Assembly: GCA_030144725.1 (NCBI GenBank)
Contig: JASKMD010000027.1
Location: forward strand, 487,796-551,795
DNA length: 64,000 nt
From: Haematococcus lacustris
Taxonomy: Eukaryota > Chlorophyta > Chlorophyceae > Chlamydomonadales > Haematococcaceae
Direction: 5' to 3'
Below are positions 43,791 through 54,863 of the stretch, piece after piece (the stretch's first letter is position 1; each line of letters starts with the position of its first letter). Both the position numbers and the translations under genes were made by a program. The notes below the pieces were generated by a model that made no database searches, was not told the DNA's origin, and saw only the letters and a program-made list of their open reading frames with translations.

Positions 43791-44468
43791 CTAAGCCTTG
43801 GCTAAGCCTCTGAGAAGTGATGGGTGTGATGGGTGCGAGGGTGGTTGGTCTGGGAGATGGTGGGGGCAGGGCGCATGGGCTGGCCCAGGCTGTGCAGGTG
43901 CTTGCGTGGGTGTGGAGCTGAGACGGGGCATGGGCTGGAGCTGGCTGGCTGGCTCCTGTTCCCGCAGCCGCTGGCACACAGCATGCTCAGCTGCAGCAGC
44001 CTCAGCACATGCTCTGTGGGTTAGTGGAACCTGTTGAGGCTCCAGGTTGCTGCAGGCCCTGATGACTTCATACATCATGGCTGTGACCTGGCCAATGGCT
44101 GTGTGGCTGCGTCCGGAGCTGTAGAAAGCTGCCTCCCCCTCCACATGGATCTCCACCCAGCCTGTGCTGCCAGCTGGCGTACACGTTGCACAACACGCAC
44201 AGCGGGCAGCATGGCCCCCCTTCCGTCTGTAGGGGTGGGATTTGGAGGACAAGCCCATGCCTGCAGGCATGTGCACACGCCAGCTCCTAAAACCCCTCTT
44301 GATAATTGTCAACAATAGATGAGAACTTGGCAGGGGGTCCACAGTGAGTTCCCTAACCAGTGCCGCAAGGCTGGAGAGTTCGATTGAGTTCGATGGTCGT
44401 GAGACCAGCATCAGCAGAGTGGGCAGCATGGAGGAGGGTTTGCCCACCTTTCGGAGCCTAATCCACAA
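43791..44468 (-). CDS. Array ORF copy 1: unrecognised Cys-cluster protein (225 codons)
   Basis: No family is recognised. The N-terminal 60 residues are hydrophobic/basic. A basic segment (SWRVHMPAGMGLSSKSHPYR) leads into a cysteine cluster RCACCATC (C90, C92, C93, C96) and the well-conserved block TGWVEIHVEGEA (102-113). A helical Ala/Glu part (AIGQVTAMMYEVIRACSNLE) and a Pro/His-rich tail follow, ending GLAKA and stop. The frame opens at TTG, after an upstream stop; the first ATG is M14, or translation starts on a spliced exon. A TGCAG acceptor-like site precedes residue 70, so only the part after it may be a true exon. The diverged copy at 40.86-40.96 kb preserves mainly the Cys cluster and TGWVEIHVEGEA. 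Variant residues here: R39, S77, G100, E143, E170. Confidence 0.5.
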   Translation of the reverse strand: MWIRLRKVGKPSSMLPTLLMLVSRPSNSIELSSLAALVRELTVDPLPSSHLLLTIIKRGFRSWRVHMPAGMGLSSKSHPYRRKGGHAARCACCATCTPAGSTGWVEIHVEGEAAFYSSGRSHTAIGQVTAMMYEVIRACSNLEPQQVPLTHRACAEAAAAEHAVCQRLREQEPASQLQPMPRLSSTPTQAPAQPGPAHAPCPHHLPDQPPSHPSHPSLLRGLAKA

Positions 44469-44787
44469 AGGATTGATGCAGCTGCCACTGCTGTGCTCCT
44501 ACTGTGGTCTCCTCCAAGTTTCAAAGCCCCTGAGCCAGCGCATGTTGGTTATCATGTTGGACATGGGGTCGGGCTCCTAACACATCGCGCACTATCCATC
44601 GCGTTAAAAAGGGACTCACTGCTACTGGGTCAACGTACATCAAGTCCGCAGGCTCGGTAGGGTCGGATACCCGGCAACATGCCCTACCGGCTCAGCGTGT
44701 GCCTCAGCGCAGCCTCAATCCGCGTGTGAATCGGTGCAGAAATGAGTCCGGAAAAGCCGTTGTCCCTTATCGTTAAAAGGGGTTGGT

Positions 44788-44922
44788 GGTTCAATGGGAG
44801 GGGTAGCCTGTAGCGGTTGCGGTGGCCCCAGTCGCGGTGGGACATGCGGTAAAGCCAGAGGCTTGCTACCCCAGGTTGGGGTAGCCGGCACCTTCATACT
44901 GCGGTGGCTGCATTTTTTTTTT
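44788..44922 (+). promoter_or_regulatory. Possible Pol III-like or terminator module in the array spacer (recurs in every unit)
   Basis: TGGTTCAATGG fits a tRNA A box. Fifty-nine bases on is a hairpin with arms GCTACCCC and GGGGTAGC (44865-44872, 44878-44885), followed 27 bases later by a T-run (44913-44922). No good B box is present, so the Pol III reading is weak. The motif GGTTCAATGGGAGGGGTAG also sits at 41232 (plus) and, inverted, at 40250 and 41710, at the edges of other repeats. Confidence 0.3.
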
Positions 44923-45021
44923 ATAGTGCAAAGTACTTACATCGTGAAGACGTCGTAAAGAACTAAAACATTAGGAGAAGCTTTGTCATCAAGAAGCGGT
45001 ATCCTTTAAGCACACCAAGCA

Positions 45022-45699
45022 CTAAGCCTTGGCTAAGCCTCTGAGAAGTGATGGGTGTGATGGGTGCGAGGGTGGTTGGTCTGGGAGATGGTGGGGGCAG
45101 GGCGCATGGGCTGGCCTAGGCTGTGCAGGTGCTTGCGTGGGTGTGGAGCTGAGACGGGGCATGGTCTGGAGCTGGCTGGCTGGCTCCTGCCCCCGCAGCC
45201 GCTGGCACACAGCATGCTCAGCTGCAGCAGCCTCAGCACATGCTCTGTGGGTTAGTGGAACCTGTTGAGGCTTCAGGTTGCTGCAGGCCCTGATGACTTC
45301 ATACATCATGGCTGTGACCTGGCCAATGGCTGTGTGGCTGCGTCCGGAGCTGTAGAAAGCTGCCTCCCCCTCCACATGGATCTCCACCCAGCCTGTGCTG
45401 TAAGCTGGCGTACACGTTGCACAACACGCACAGCGGGCAGCATGGCCCCCCTTCCGTCTGTAGGGGTGGTATTTGGAGGACAAGCCCATGCCTGCAGGCA
45501 TGTGCACACGCCAGCTCCTAAAACCCCTCTTGATAATTGTCAACAATAGATGAGAACTTGGCAGGGGGTCCACAGTGAGTTCCCCAACCAGTGCCGCAAG
45601 GCTGGAGAGTTCGATTGAGTTCGATGGTCGTGAGACCAGCATCAGCAGAGTGGGCAGCATGGAGGAGGGTTTGCCCACCTTTCGGAGCCTAATCCACAA
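45022..45699 (-). CDS. Array ORF copy 2
   Basis: Intact. Variants: G39, Y77, Y100, K143, G170, T179, R195. This is the most divergent of the full copies at the protein level. Confidence 0.5.
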   Translation of the reverse strand: MWIRLRKVGKPSSMLPTLLMLVSRPSNSIELSSLAALVGELTVDPLPSSHLLLTIIKRGFRSWRVHMPAGMGLSSKYHPYRRKGGHAARCACCATCTPAYSTGWVEIHVEGEAAFYSSGRSHTAIGQVTAMMYEVIRACSNLKPQQVPLTHRACAEAAAAEHAVCQRLRGQEPASQLQTMPRLSSTPTQAPAQPRPAHAPCPHHLPDQPPSHPSHPSLLRGLAKA

Positions 45700-46250
45700 A
45701 GGATTGATGCAGCTGCCACTGCTGTGCTCCTACGGTGGTCTCCTCCAAGTTTCAAAGCCCCTGAGCCAGCGCATGTTGGTTATCATGTTGGACATGGGGT
45801 CGGGCTCCTAACACATCGCGCACTATCCATCGCGTTAAAAAGGGACTCACTGCTACTGGGTCAACGTACATCAAGTCCGCAGGCTCGGTAGGGTCGGATA
45901 CCCGGCAACATGCCCTACCGGCTCAGCGTGTGCCTTAGCGCAGCCTCAATCCGCGTGTGAATCGGTGCAGAAATGAGTCCGGAAAAGCCGTTGTCCCTTA
46001 TCGTTAAAAGGGGTTGGTGCTTCAATGGGAGGGGTAGCCTGTAGCGGTTGCGGTGGCCCCAGTCGCGGTGGGACATGCGGTAAAGCCAGAGGCTTGCTAC
46101 CCCAGGTTGGGGTAGCCGGCACCTTCACACTGCGGTGGCTGCATTTTTTTTATAGTGCAAAGTACTTACATCGTGAAGACGTCGTAAAGAACTAAAACAT
46201 TAGGAGAAGCTTTGTCATCAAGAAGCGGTATCCTCTAAGCACACCAAGCA

Positions 46251-46928
46251 CTAAGCCTTGGCTAAGCCTCTGAGAAGTGATGGGTGTGATGGGTGCGAGG
46301 GTGGTTGGTCTGGGAGATGGTGGGGGCAGGGCGCATGGGCTGGCCCAGGCTGTGCAGGTGCTTGCGTGGGTGTGGAGCTGAGACGGGGCATGGGCTGGAG
46401 CTGGCTGGCTGGCTCCTGCCCCCGCAGCCGCTGGCACACAGCATGCTCAGCTGCAGCAGCCTCAGCACATGCTCTGTGGGTTAGTGAAACCTGTTGAGGC
46501 TCCAGGTTGCTGCAGGCCCTGATGACTTCATACATCATGGCTGTGACCTGGCCAATGGCTGTGTGGCTGCGTCCGGAGCTGTAGAAAGCTGCCTCCCCCT
46601 CCACATGGATCTCCACCCAGCCTGTGCTGCCAGCTGGCGTACACGTTGCACAACACGCACAACGGGCAGCATGGCCCCCCTTCCGTCTGTAGGGGTGGGA
46701 TTTGGAGGACAAGCCCATGCCTGCAGGCATGTGCACACGCCAGCTCCTAAAACCCCTCTTGATAATTGTCAACAATAGATGAGAACTTGGCAGGGGGTCC
46801 ACAGTGAGTTCCCTAACCAGTGCCGCAAGGCTGGAGAGTTCGATTGAGTTCGATGGTCGTGAGACCAGCATCAGCAGAGTGGGCAGCATGGAGGAGGGTT
46901 TGCCCACCTTTCGGAGCCTAATCCACAA
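46251..46928 (-). CDS. Array ORF copy 3
   Basis: Intact. Variants: R39, G100, E143, S148 (P elsewhere), G195. Confidence 0.5.
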   Translation of the reverse strand: MWIRLRKVGKPSSMLPTLLMLVSRPSNSIELSSLAALVRELTVDPLPSSHLLLTIIKRGFRSWRVHMPAGMGLSSKSHPYRRKGGHAARCACCATCTPAGSTGWVEIHVEGEAAFYSSGRSHTAIGQVTAMMYEVIRACSNLEPQQVSLTHRACAEAAAAEHAVCQRLRGQEPASQLQPMPRLSSTPTQAPAQPGPAHAPCPHHLPDQPPSHPSHPSLLRGLAKA

Positions 46929-47482
46929 AGGATTGATGCAGCTGCCACTGCTGTGCTCCTACTGTGGTCTCCTCCAAGTTTCAAAGCCCCTGAGCCAGCG
47001 CATGTTGGTTATCATGTTGGACATGGGGTCGGGCTCCTAACACATCGCGCACTATCCATCGCGTTAAAAAGGGACTCACTGCTATTGGGTCAACGTACAT
47101 CAAGTCCGCAGGCTCGGTAGGGTCGGATACCCAGCAACATGCCCTACCGGCTCAGCGTGTGCCTCAGCGCAGCCTCAATCCGCGTGTGAATCGGTGCAGA
47201 AATGAGTCCGGAAAAGCCGTTGTCCCTTATCGTTAAAAGGGGTTGGTGGTTCAATGGGAGGGGTAGCCTGTAGCGGTTGCGGTGGCCCCAGTCGCGGTGG
47301 GACATGCGGTAAAGCCAGAGGCTTGCTACCCCAGGTTGGGGTAGCCGGCACCTTCACACTGCGGTGGCTGCATTTTTTTTTTTATAGTGCAAAGTACTTA
47401 CATCGTGAAGACGTCGTAAAGAACTAAAACATTAGGAGAAGCTTTGTCATCAAGAAGCGGTATCCTCTAAGCACACCAAGCA

Positions 47483-48160
47483 CTAAGCCTTGGCTAAGCC
47501 TCTGAGAAGTGATGGGTGTGATGGGTGCGAGGGTGGTTGGTCTGGGAGATGGTGGGGGCAGGGCGCATGGGCTGGCCTAGGCTGTGCAGGTGCTTGCGTG
47601 GGTGTGGAGCTGAGACGGGGCATGGGCTGGAGCTGGCTGGCTGGCTCCTGCCCCCGCAGCCGCTGGCACACAGCATGCTCAGCTGCAGCAGCCTCAGCAC
47701 ATGCTCTGTGGGTTAGTGGAACCTGTTGAGGCTCCAGGTTGCTGCAGGCCCTGATGACTTCATACATCATGGCTGTGACCTGGCCAATGGCTGTGTGGCT
47801 GCGTCCGGAGCTGTAGAAAGCTGCCTCCCCCTCCACATGGATCTCCACCCAGCCTGTGCTGCCAGCTGGCGTACACGTTGCACAACACGCACAGCGGGCA
47901 GCATGGCCCCCCTTCCGTCTGTAGGGGTGGGATTTGGAGGACAAGCCCATGCCTGCAGGCATGTGCACACGCCAGCTCCTAAAACCCCTCTTGATAATTG
48001 TCAACAATAGATGAGAACTTGGCAGGGGGTCCACAGTGAGTTCCCCAACCAGTGCCGCAAGGCTGGAGAGTTCGATTGAGTTCGATGGTCGTGAGACCAG
48101 CATCAGCAGAGTGGGCAGCATGGAGGAGGGTTTGCCCACCTTTCGGAGCCTAATCCACAA
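47483..48160 (-). CDS. Array ORF copy 4
   Basis: Intact. Variants: G39 with G100 and R195, a combination that mixes the two main haplotypes. Confidence 0.5.
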   Translation of the reverse strand: MWIRLRKVGKPSSMLPTLLMLVSRPSNSIELSSLAALVGELTVDPLPSSHLLLTIIKRGFRSWRVHMPAGMGLSSKSHPYRRKGGHAARCACCATCTPAGSTGWVEIHVEGEAAFYSSGRSHTAIGQVTAMMYEVIRACSNLEPQQVPLTHRACAEAAAAEHAVCQRLRGQEPASQLQPMPRLSSTPTQAPAQPRPAHAPCPHHLPDQPPSHPSHPSLLRGLAKA

Positions 48161-48713
48161 AGGATTGATGCAGCTGCCACTGCTGTGCTCCTACGGTGGT
48201 CTCCTCCAAGTTTCAAAGCCCCTGAGCCAGCGCATGTTGGTTATCATGTTGGACATGGGGTCGGGCTCCTAACACATCGCGCACTATCCATCGCGTTAAA
48301 AAGGGACTCACTGCTACTGGGTCAACGTACATCAAGTCCGCAGGCTCGGTAGGGTCGGATACCCGGCAACATGCCCTACCGGCTCAGCGTGTGCCTCAGC
48401 GCAGCCTCAATCCGCGTGTGAATCGGTGCAAAAATGAGTCCGGAAAAGCCGTTGTCCCTTATCGTTAAAAGGGGTTGGTGGTTCAATGGGAGGGGTAGCC
48501 TGTAGCGGTTGCGGTGGCCCCAGTCGCGGTGGGACATGCGGTAAAGCCAGAGGCTTGCTACCCCAGGTTGGGGTAGCCGGCACCTTCATACTGCGGTGGC
48601 TGCATTTTTTTTTAATAGTGCAAAGTACTTACATCGTGAAGACGTCGTAAAGAACTAAAACATTAGGAGAAGCTTTGTCATCAAGAAGCGGTATCCTTTA
48701 AGCACACCAAGCA

Positions 48714-49391
48714 CTAAGCCTTGGCTAAGCCTCTGAGAAGTGATGGGTGTGATGGGTGCGAGGGTGGTTGGTCTGGGAGATGGTGGGGGCAGGGCGCATG
48801 GGCTGGCCTAGGCTGTGCAGGTGCTTGCGTGGGTGTGGAGCTGAGACGGGGCATGGGCTGGAGCTGGCTGGCTGGCTCCTGCCCCCGCAGCCGCTGGCAC
48901 ACAGCATGCTCAGCTGCAGCAGCCTCAGCACATGCTCTGTGGGTTAGTGGAACCTGTTGAGGCTCCAGGTTGCTGCAGGCCCTGATGACTTCATACATCA
49001 TGGCTGTGACCTGGCCAATGGCTGTGTGGCTGCGTCCGGAGCTGTAGAAAGCTGCCTCCCCCTCCACATGGATCTCCACCCAGCCTGTGCTGTAAGCTGG
49101 CGTACACGTTGCACAACACGCACAGCGGGCAGCATGGCCCCCCTTCCGTCTGTAGGGGTGGGATTTGGAGGACAAGCCCATGCCTGCAGGCATGTGCACA
49201 CGCCAGCTCCTAAAACCCCTCTTGATAATTGTCAACAATAGATGAGAACTTGGGAGGGGGTCCACAGTGAGTTCCCTAACCAGTGCCGCAAGGCTGGAGA
49301 GTTCGATTGAGTTCGATGGTCGTGAGACCAGCATCAGCAGAGTGGGCAGCATGGAGGAGGGTTTGCCCACCTTTCGGAGCCTAATCCACAA
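48714..49391 (-). CDS. Array ORF copy 5
   Basis: Intact. Variants: R39, Y100, E143, R195. Copies 5, 6 and 7 have the same protein sequence. Confidence 0.5.
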   Translation of the reverse strand: MWIRLRKVGKPSSMLPTLLMLVSRPSNSIELSSLAALVRELTVDPLPSSHLLLTIIKRGFRSWRVHMPAGMGLSSKSHPYRRKGGHAARCACCATCTPAYSTGWVEIHVEGEAAFYSSGRSHTAIGQVTAMMYEVIRACSNLEPQQVPLTHRACAEAAAAEHAVCQRLRGQEPASQLQPMPRLSSTPTQAPAQPRPAHAPCPHHLPDQPPSHPSHPSLLRGLAKA

Positions 49392-49944
49392 AGGATTGAT
49401 GCAGCTGCCACTGCTGTGCTCCTACTGTGGTCTCCTCCAAGTTTCAAAGCCCCTGAGCCAGCGCATGTTCGTTATCATGTTGGACATGGGGTCGGGCTCC
49501 TAACACATCGCGCACTATCCATCGCGTTAAAAAGGGACTCACTGCTATTGGGTCAACGTACATCAAGTCCGCAGGCTCGGTAGGGTCGGATACCCGGCAA
49601 CATGCCCTACCGGCTCAGCGTGTGCCTCAGCGCAGCCTCAATCCGCGTGTGAATCGGTGCAGAAATGAGTCCGGAAAAGCCGTTGTCCCTTATCGTTAAA
49701 AGGGGTTGGTGGTTCAATGGGAGGGGTAGCCTGTAGCGGTTGCGGTGGCCCCAGTCGCGGTGGGACATGCGGTAAAGCCAGAGGCTTGCTACCCCAGGTT
49801 GGGGTAGCCGGCACCTTCACACTGCGGTGGCTGCATTTTTTTTTAATAGTGCAAAGTACTTACATCGTGAAGACGTCGTAAAGAACTAAAACATTAGGAG
49901 AAGCTTTGTCATCAAGAAGCGGTATCCTCTAAGCACACCAAGCA

Positions 49945-50622
49945 CTAAGCCTTGGCTAAGCCTCTGAGAAGTGATGGGTGTGATGGGTGCGAGGGTGGTT
50001 GGTCTGGGAGATGGTGGGGGCAGGGCGCATGGGCTGGCCTAGGCTGTGCAGGTGCTTGCGTGGGTGTGGAGCTGAGACGGGGCATGGGCTGGAGCTGGCT
50101 GGCTGGCTCCTGCCCCCGCAGCCGCTGGCACACAGCATGCTCAGCTGCAGCAGCCTCAGCACATGCTCTGTGGGTTAGTGGAACCTGTTGAGGCTCCAGG
50201 TTGCTGCAGGCCCTGATGACTTCATACATCATGGCTGTGACCTGGCCAATGGCTGTGTGGCTGCGTCCGGAGCTGTAGAAAGCTGCCTCCCCCTCCACAT
50301 GGATCTCCACCCAGCCTGTGCTGTAAGCTGGCGTACACGTTGCACAACACGCACAGCGGGCAGCATGGCCCCCCTTCCGTCTGTAGGGGTGGGATTTGGA
50401 GGACAAGCCCATGCCTGCAGGCATGTGCACACGCCAGCTCCTAAAACCCCTCTTGATAATTGTCAACAATAGATGAGAACTTGGCAGGGGGTCCACAGTG
50501 AGTTCCCTAACCAGTGCCGCAAGGCTGGAGAGTTCGATTGAGTTCGATGGTCGTGAGACCAGCATCAGCAGAGTGGGCAGCATGGAGGAGGGTTTGCCCA
50601 CCTTTCGGAGCCTAATCCACAA
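49945..50622 (-). CDS. Array ORF copy 6
   Basis: Intact and identical in protein to copies 5 and 7. Confidence 0.5.
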   Translation of the reverse strand: MWIRLRKVGKPSSMLPTLLMLVSRPSNSIELSSLAALVRELTVDPLPSSHLLLTIIKRGFRSWRVHMPAGMGLSSKSHPYRRKGGHAARCACCATCTPAYSTGWVEIHVEGEAAFYSSGRSHTAIGQVTAMMYEVIRACSNLEPQQVPLTHRACAEAAAAEHAVCQRLRGQEPASQLQPMPRLSSTPTQAPAQPRPAHAPCPHHLPDQPPSHPSHPSLLRGLAKA

Positions 50623-51175
50623 AGGATTGATGCAGCTGCCACTGCTGTGCTCCTACTGTGGTCTCCTCCAAGTTTCAAAGCCCCTGAGCCAGCGCATGTT
50701 GGTTATCATGTTGGACATGGGGTCGGGCTCCTAACAAATCGCGCACTATCCATCGCGTTAAAAAGGGACTCACTGCTACTGGGTCAACGTACATCAAGTC
50801 CGCAGGCTCGGTAGGGTCGGATACCCGGCAACATGCCCTACCGGCTCAGCGTGTGCCTCAGCGCAGCCTCAATCCGCGTGTGAATCGGTGCAGAAATGAG
50901 TCCGGAAAAGCCGTTGTCCCTTATCGTTAAAAGGGGTTGGTGGTTCAATGGGAGGGGTAGCCTGTAGCGGTTGCGGTGGCCCCAGTCGCGGTGGGACATG
51001 CGGTAAAGCCAGAGGCTTGCTACCCCAGGTTGGGGTAGCCGGCACCTTCATACTGCGGTGGCTGCATTTTTTTTTAATAGTGCAAAGTACTTACATCGTG
51101 AAGACGTCGTAAAGAACTAAAACATTAGGAGAAGCTTTGTCATCAAGAAGCGGTATCCTTTAAGCACACCAAGCA

Positions 51176-51853
51176 CTAAGCCTTGGCTAAGCCTCTGAGA
51201 AGTGATGGGTGTGATGGGTGCGAGGGTGGTTGGTCTGGGAGATGGTGGGGGCAGGGCGCATGGGCTGGCCTAGGCTGTGCAGGTGCTTGCGTGGGTGTGG
51301 AGCTGAGACGGGGCATGGGCTGGAGCTGGCTGGCTGGCTCCTGCCCCCGCAGCCGCTGGCACACAGCATGCTCAGCTGCAGCAGCCTCAGCACATGCTCT
51401 GTGGGTTAGTGGAACCTGTTGAGGCTCCAGGTTGCTGCAGGCCCTGATGACTTCATACATCATGGCTGTGACCTGGCCAATGGCTGTGTGGCTGCGTCCG
51501 GAGCTGTAGAAAGCTGCCTCCCCCTCCACATGGATCTCCACCCAGCCTGTGCTGTAAGCTGGCGTACACGTTGCACAACACGCACAGCGGGCAGCATGGC
51601 CCCCCTTCCGTCTGTAGGGGTGGGATTTGGAGGACAAGCCCATGCCTGCAGGCATGTGCACACGCCAGCTCCTAAAACCCCTCTTGATAATTGTCAACAA
51701 TAGATGAGAACTTGGCAGGGGGTCCACAGTGAGTTCCCTAACCAGTGCCGCAAGGCTGGAGAGTTCGATTGAGTTCGATGGTCGTGAGACCAGCATCAGC
51801 AGAGTGGGCAGCATGGAGGAGGGTTTGCCCACCTTTCGGAGCCTAATCCACAA
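51176..51853 (-). CDS. Array ORF copy 7
   Basis: Intact; same protein as copies 5 and 6. The spacer at 51965 has AACAAATCGC, shared with copies 6 and 8 only. Confidence 0.5.
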   Translation of the reverse strand: MWIRLRKVGKPSSMLPTLLMLVSRPSNSIELSSLAALVRELTVDPLPSSHLLLTIIKRGFRSWRVHMPAGMGLSSKSHPYRRKGGHAARCACCATCTPAYSTGWVEIHVEGEAAFYSSGRSHTAIGQVTAMMYEVIRACSNLEPQQVPLTHRACAEAAAAEHAVCQRLRGQEPASQLQPMPRLSSTPTQAPAQPRPAHAPCPHHLPDQPPSHPSHPSLLRGLAKA

Positions 51854-52404
51854 AGGATTGATGCAGCTGCCACTGCTGTGCTCCTACTGTGGTCTCCTCC
51901 AAGTTTCAAAGCCCCTGAGCCAGCGCATGTTGGTTATCATGTTGGACATGGGGTCGGGCTCCTAACAAATCGCGCACTATCCATCGCGTTAAAAAGGGAC
52001 TCACTGCTACTGGGTCAACGTACATCAAGTCCGCAGGCTCGGTAGGGTCGGATACCCGGCAACATGCCCTACCGGCTCAGCGTGTGCCTCAGCGCAGCCT
52101 CAATCCGCGTGTGAATCGGTGCAGAAATGAGTCCGGAAAAGCCGTTGTCCCTTATCGTTAAAAGGGGTTGGTGGTTCAATGGGAGGGGTAGCCTGTAGCG
52201 GTTGCGGTGGCCCCAGTCGCGGTGGGACATGCGGTAAAGCCAGAGGCTTGCTACCCCAGGTTGGGGTAGCCGGCACCTTCACACTGCGGTGGCTGCATTT
52301 TTTTTATAGTGCAAAGTACTTACATCGTGAAGACGTCGTAAAGAACTAAAACATTAGGAGAAGCTTTGTCATCAAGAAGCGGTATCCTCTAAGCACACCA
52401 AGCA

Positions 52405-53082
52405 CTAAGCCTTGGCTAAGCCTCTGAGAAGTGATGGGTGTGATGGGTGCGAGGGTGGTTGGTCTGGGAGATGGTGGGGGCAGGGCGCATGGGCTGGCCC
52501 AGGCTGTGCAGGTGCTTGCGTGGGTGTGGAGCTGAGACGGGGCATGGGCTGGAGCTGGCTGGCTGGCTCCTGCCCCCGCAGCCGCTGGCACACAGCATGC
52601 TCAGCTGCAGCAGCCTCAGCACATGCTCTGTGGGTTAGTGGAACCTGTTGAGGCTCCAGGTTGCTGCAGGCCCTGATGACTTCATACATCATGGCTGTGA
52701 CCTGGCCAATGGCTGTGTGGCTGCGTCCGGAGCTGTAGAAAGCTGCCTCCCCCTCCACATGGATCTCCACCCAGCCTGTGCTGTAAGCTGGCGTACACGT
52801 TGCACAACACGCACAGCGGGCAGCATGGCCCCCCTTCCGTCTGTAGGGGTGGGATTTGGAGGACAAGCCCATGCCTGCAGGCATGTGCACACGCCAGCTC
52901 CTAAAACCCCTCTTGATAATTGTCAACAATAGATGAGAACTTGGCAGGGGGTCCACAGTGAGTTCCCTAACCAGTGCCGCAAGGCTGGAGAGTTCGATTG
53001 AGTTCGATGGTCGTGAGACCAGCATCAGCAGAGTGGGCAGCATGGAGGAGGGTTTGCCCACCTTTCGGAGCCTAATCCACAA
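52405..53082 (-). CDS. Array ORF copy 8
   Basis: Intact. R39 and Y100 as in copy 7, but G195. Confidence 0.5.
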   Translation of the reverse strand: MWIRLRKVGKPSSMLPTLLMLVSRPSNSIELSSLAALVRELTVDPLPSSHLLLTIIKRGFRSWRVHMPAGMGLSSKSHPYRRKGGHAARCACCATCTPAYSTGWVEIHVEGEAAFYSSGRSHTAIGQVTAMMYEVIRACSNLEPQQVPLTHRACAEAAAAEHAVCQRLRGQEPASQLQPMPRLSSTPTQAPAQPGPAHAPCPHHLPDQPPSHPSHPSLLRGLAKA

Positions 53083-53633
53083 AGGATTGATGCAGCTGCC
53101 ACTGCTGTGCTCCTACTGTGGTCTCCTCCAAGTTTCAAAGCCCCTGAGCCAGCGCATGTTGGTTATCATGTTGGACATGGGGTCGGGCTCCTAACAAATC
53201 GCGCACTATCCATCGCGTTAAAAAGGGACTCACTGCTACTGGGTCAACGTACATCAAGTCCGCAGGCTCGGTAGGGTCGGATACCCGGCAACATGCCCTA
53301 CCGGCTCAGCGTGTGCCTCAGCGCAGCCTCAATCCGCGTGTGAATCGGTGCAGAAATGAGTCCGGAAAAGCCGTTGTCCCTTATCGTTAAAAGGGGTTGG
53401 TGGTTCAATGGGAGGGGTAGCCTGTAGCGGTTGCGGTGGCCCCAGTCGCGGTGGGACATGCGGTAAAGCCAGAGGCTTGCTACCCCAGGTTGGGGTAGCC
53501 GGCACCTTCACACTGCGGTGGCTGCATTTTTTTTATAGTGCAAAGTACTTACATCGTGAAGACGTCGTAAAGAACTAAAACATTAGGAGAAGCTTTGTCA
53601 TCAAGAAGCGGTATCCTCTAAGCACACCAAGCA

Positions 53634-54311
53634 CTAAGCCTTGGCTAAGCCTCTGAGAAGTGATGGGTGTGATGGGTGCGAGGGTGGTTGGTCTGGGAGA
53701 TGGTGGGGGCAGGGCGCATGGGCTGGCCCAGGCTGTGCAGGTGCTTGCGTGGGTGTGGAGCTGAGACGGGGCATGGGCTGGAGCTGGCTGGCTGGCTCCT
53801 GCCCCCGCAGCCGCTGGCACACAGCATGCTCAGCTGCAGCAGCCTCAGCACATGCTCTGTGGGTTAGTGGAACCTGTTGAGGCTCCAGGTTGCTGCAGGC
53901 CCTGATGACTTCATACATCATGGCTGTGACCTGGCCAATGGCTGTGTGGCTGCGTCCGGAGCTGTAGAAAGCTGCCTCCCCCTCCACATGGATCTCCACC
54001 CAGCCTGTGCTGCCAGCTGGCGTACACGTTGCACAACACGCACAGCGGGCAGCATGGCCCCCCTTCCGTCTGTAGGGGTGGGATTTGGAGGACAAGCCCA
54101 TGCCTGCAGGCATGTGCACACGCCAGCTCCTAAAACCCCTCTTGATAATTGTCAACAATAGATGAGAACTTGGCAGGGGGTCCACAGTGAGTTCCCTAAC
54201 CAGTGCCGCAAGGCTGGAGAGTTCGATTGAGTTCGATGGTCGTGAGACCAGCATCAGCAGAGTGGGCAGCATGGAGGGGGGTTTGCCCACCTTTCGGAGC
54301 CTAATCCACAA
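53634..54311 (-). CDS. Array ORF copy 9
   Basis: Intact. Unique P12 (S elsewhere); R39, G100, G195. Confidence 0.5.
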   Translation of the reverse strand: MWIRLRKVGKPPSMLPTLLMLVSRPSNSIELSSLAALVRELTVDPLPSSHLLLTIIKRGFRSWRVHMPAGMGLSSKSHPYRRKGGHAARCACCATCTPAGSTGWVEIHVEGEAAFYSSGRSHTAIGQVTAMMYEVIRACSNLEPQQVPLTHRACAEAAAAEHAVCQRLRGQEPASQLQPMPRLSSTPTQAPAQPGPAHAPCPHHLPDQPPSHPSHPSLLRGLAKA

Positions 54312-54863
54312 AGGATTGATGCAGCTGCCACTGCTGTGCTCCTACTGTGGTCTCCTCCAAGTTTCAAAGCCCCTGAGCCAGCGCATGTTGGTTATCATGT
54401 TGGACATGGGGTCGGGCTCCTAACACATCGCGCACTATCCATCGCGTTAAAAAGGGACTCACTGCTACTGGGTCAACGTACATCAAGTCCGCAGGCTCGG
54501 TAGGGTCGGATACCCGGCAACATGCCCTACCGGCTCAGCGTGTGCCTCAGCGCAGCCTCAATCCGCGTGTGAATCGGTGCAGAAATGAGTCCGGAAAAGC
54601 CGTTGTCCCTTATCGTTAAAAGGGGTTGGTGGTTCAATGGGAGGGGTAGCCTGTAGCGGTTGCGGTGGCCCCAGTCGCGGTGGGACATGCGGTAAAGCCA
54701 GAGGCTTGCTACCCCAGGTTGGGGTAGCCGGCACCTTCACACTGCGGTGGCTGCATTTTTTTTTATAGTGCAAAGTACTTACATCGTGAAGACGTCGTAA
54801 AGAACTAAAACATTAGGAGAAGCTTTGTCATCAAGAAGCGGTATCCTCTAAGCACACCAAGCA

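Noticed and set aside
43798..44037. Plus-strand ORFs of 63-94 codons in each array unit
   Set aside because: They are shadows antisense to the 225-codon ORF and repeat only because the unit repeats.
44715..44897. 60-71-codon minus-strand ORF in each array spacer (MKVPATPTWGSKP...) as a gene
   Set aside because: It covers the hairpin and A-box-like segment, has low-complexity composition, and the region carries no protein-like conservation in the inverted copy.
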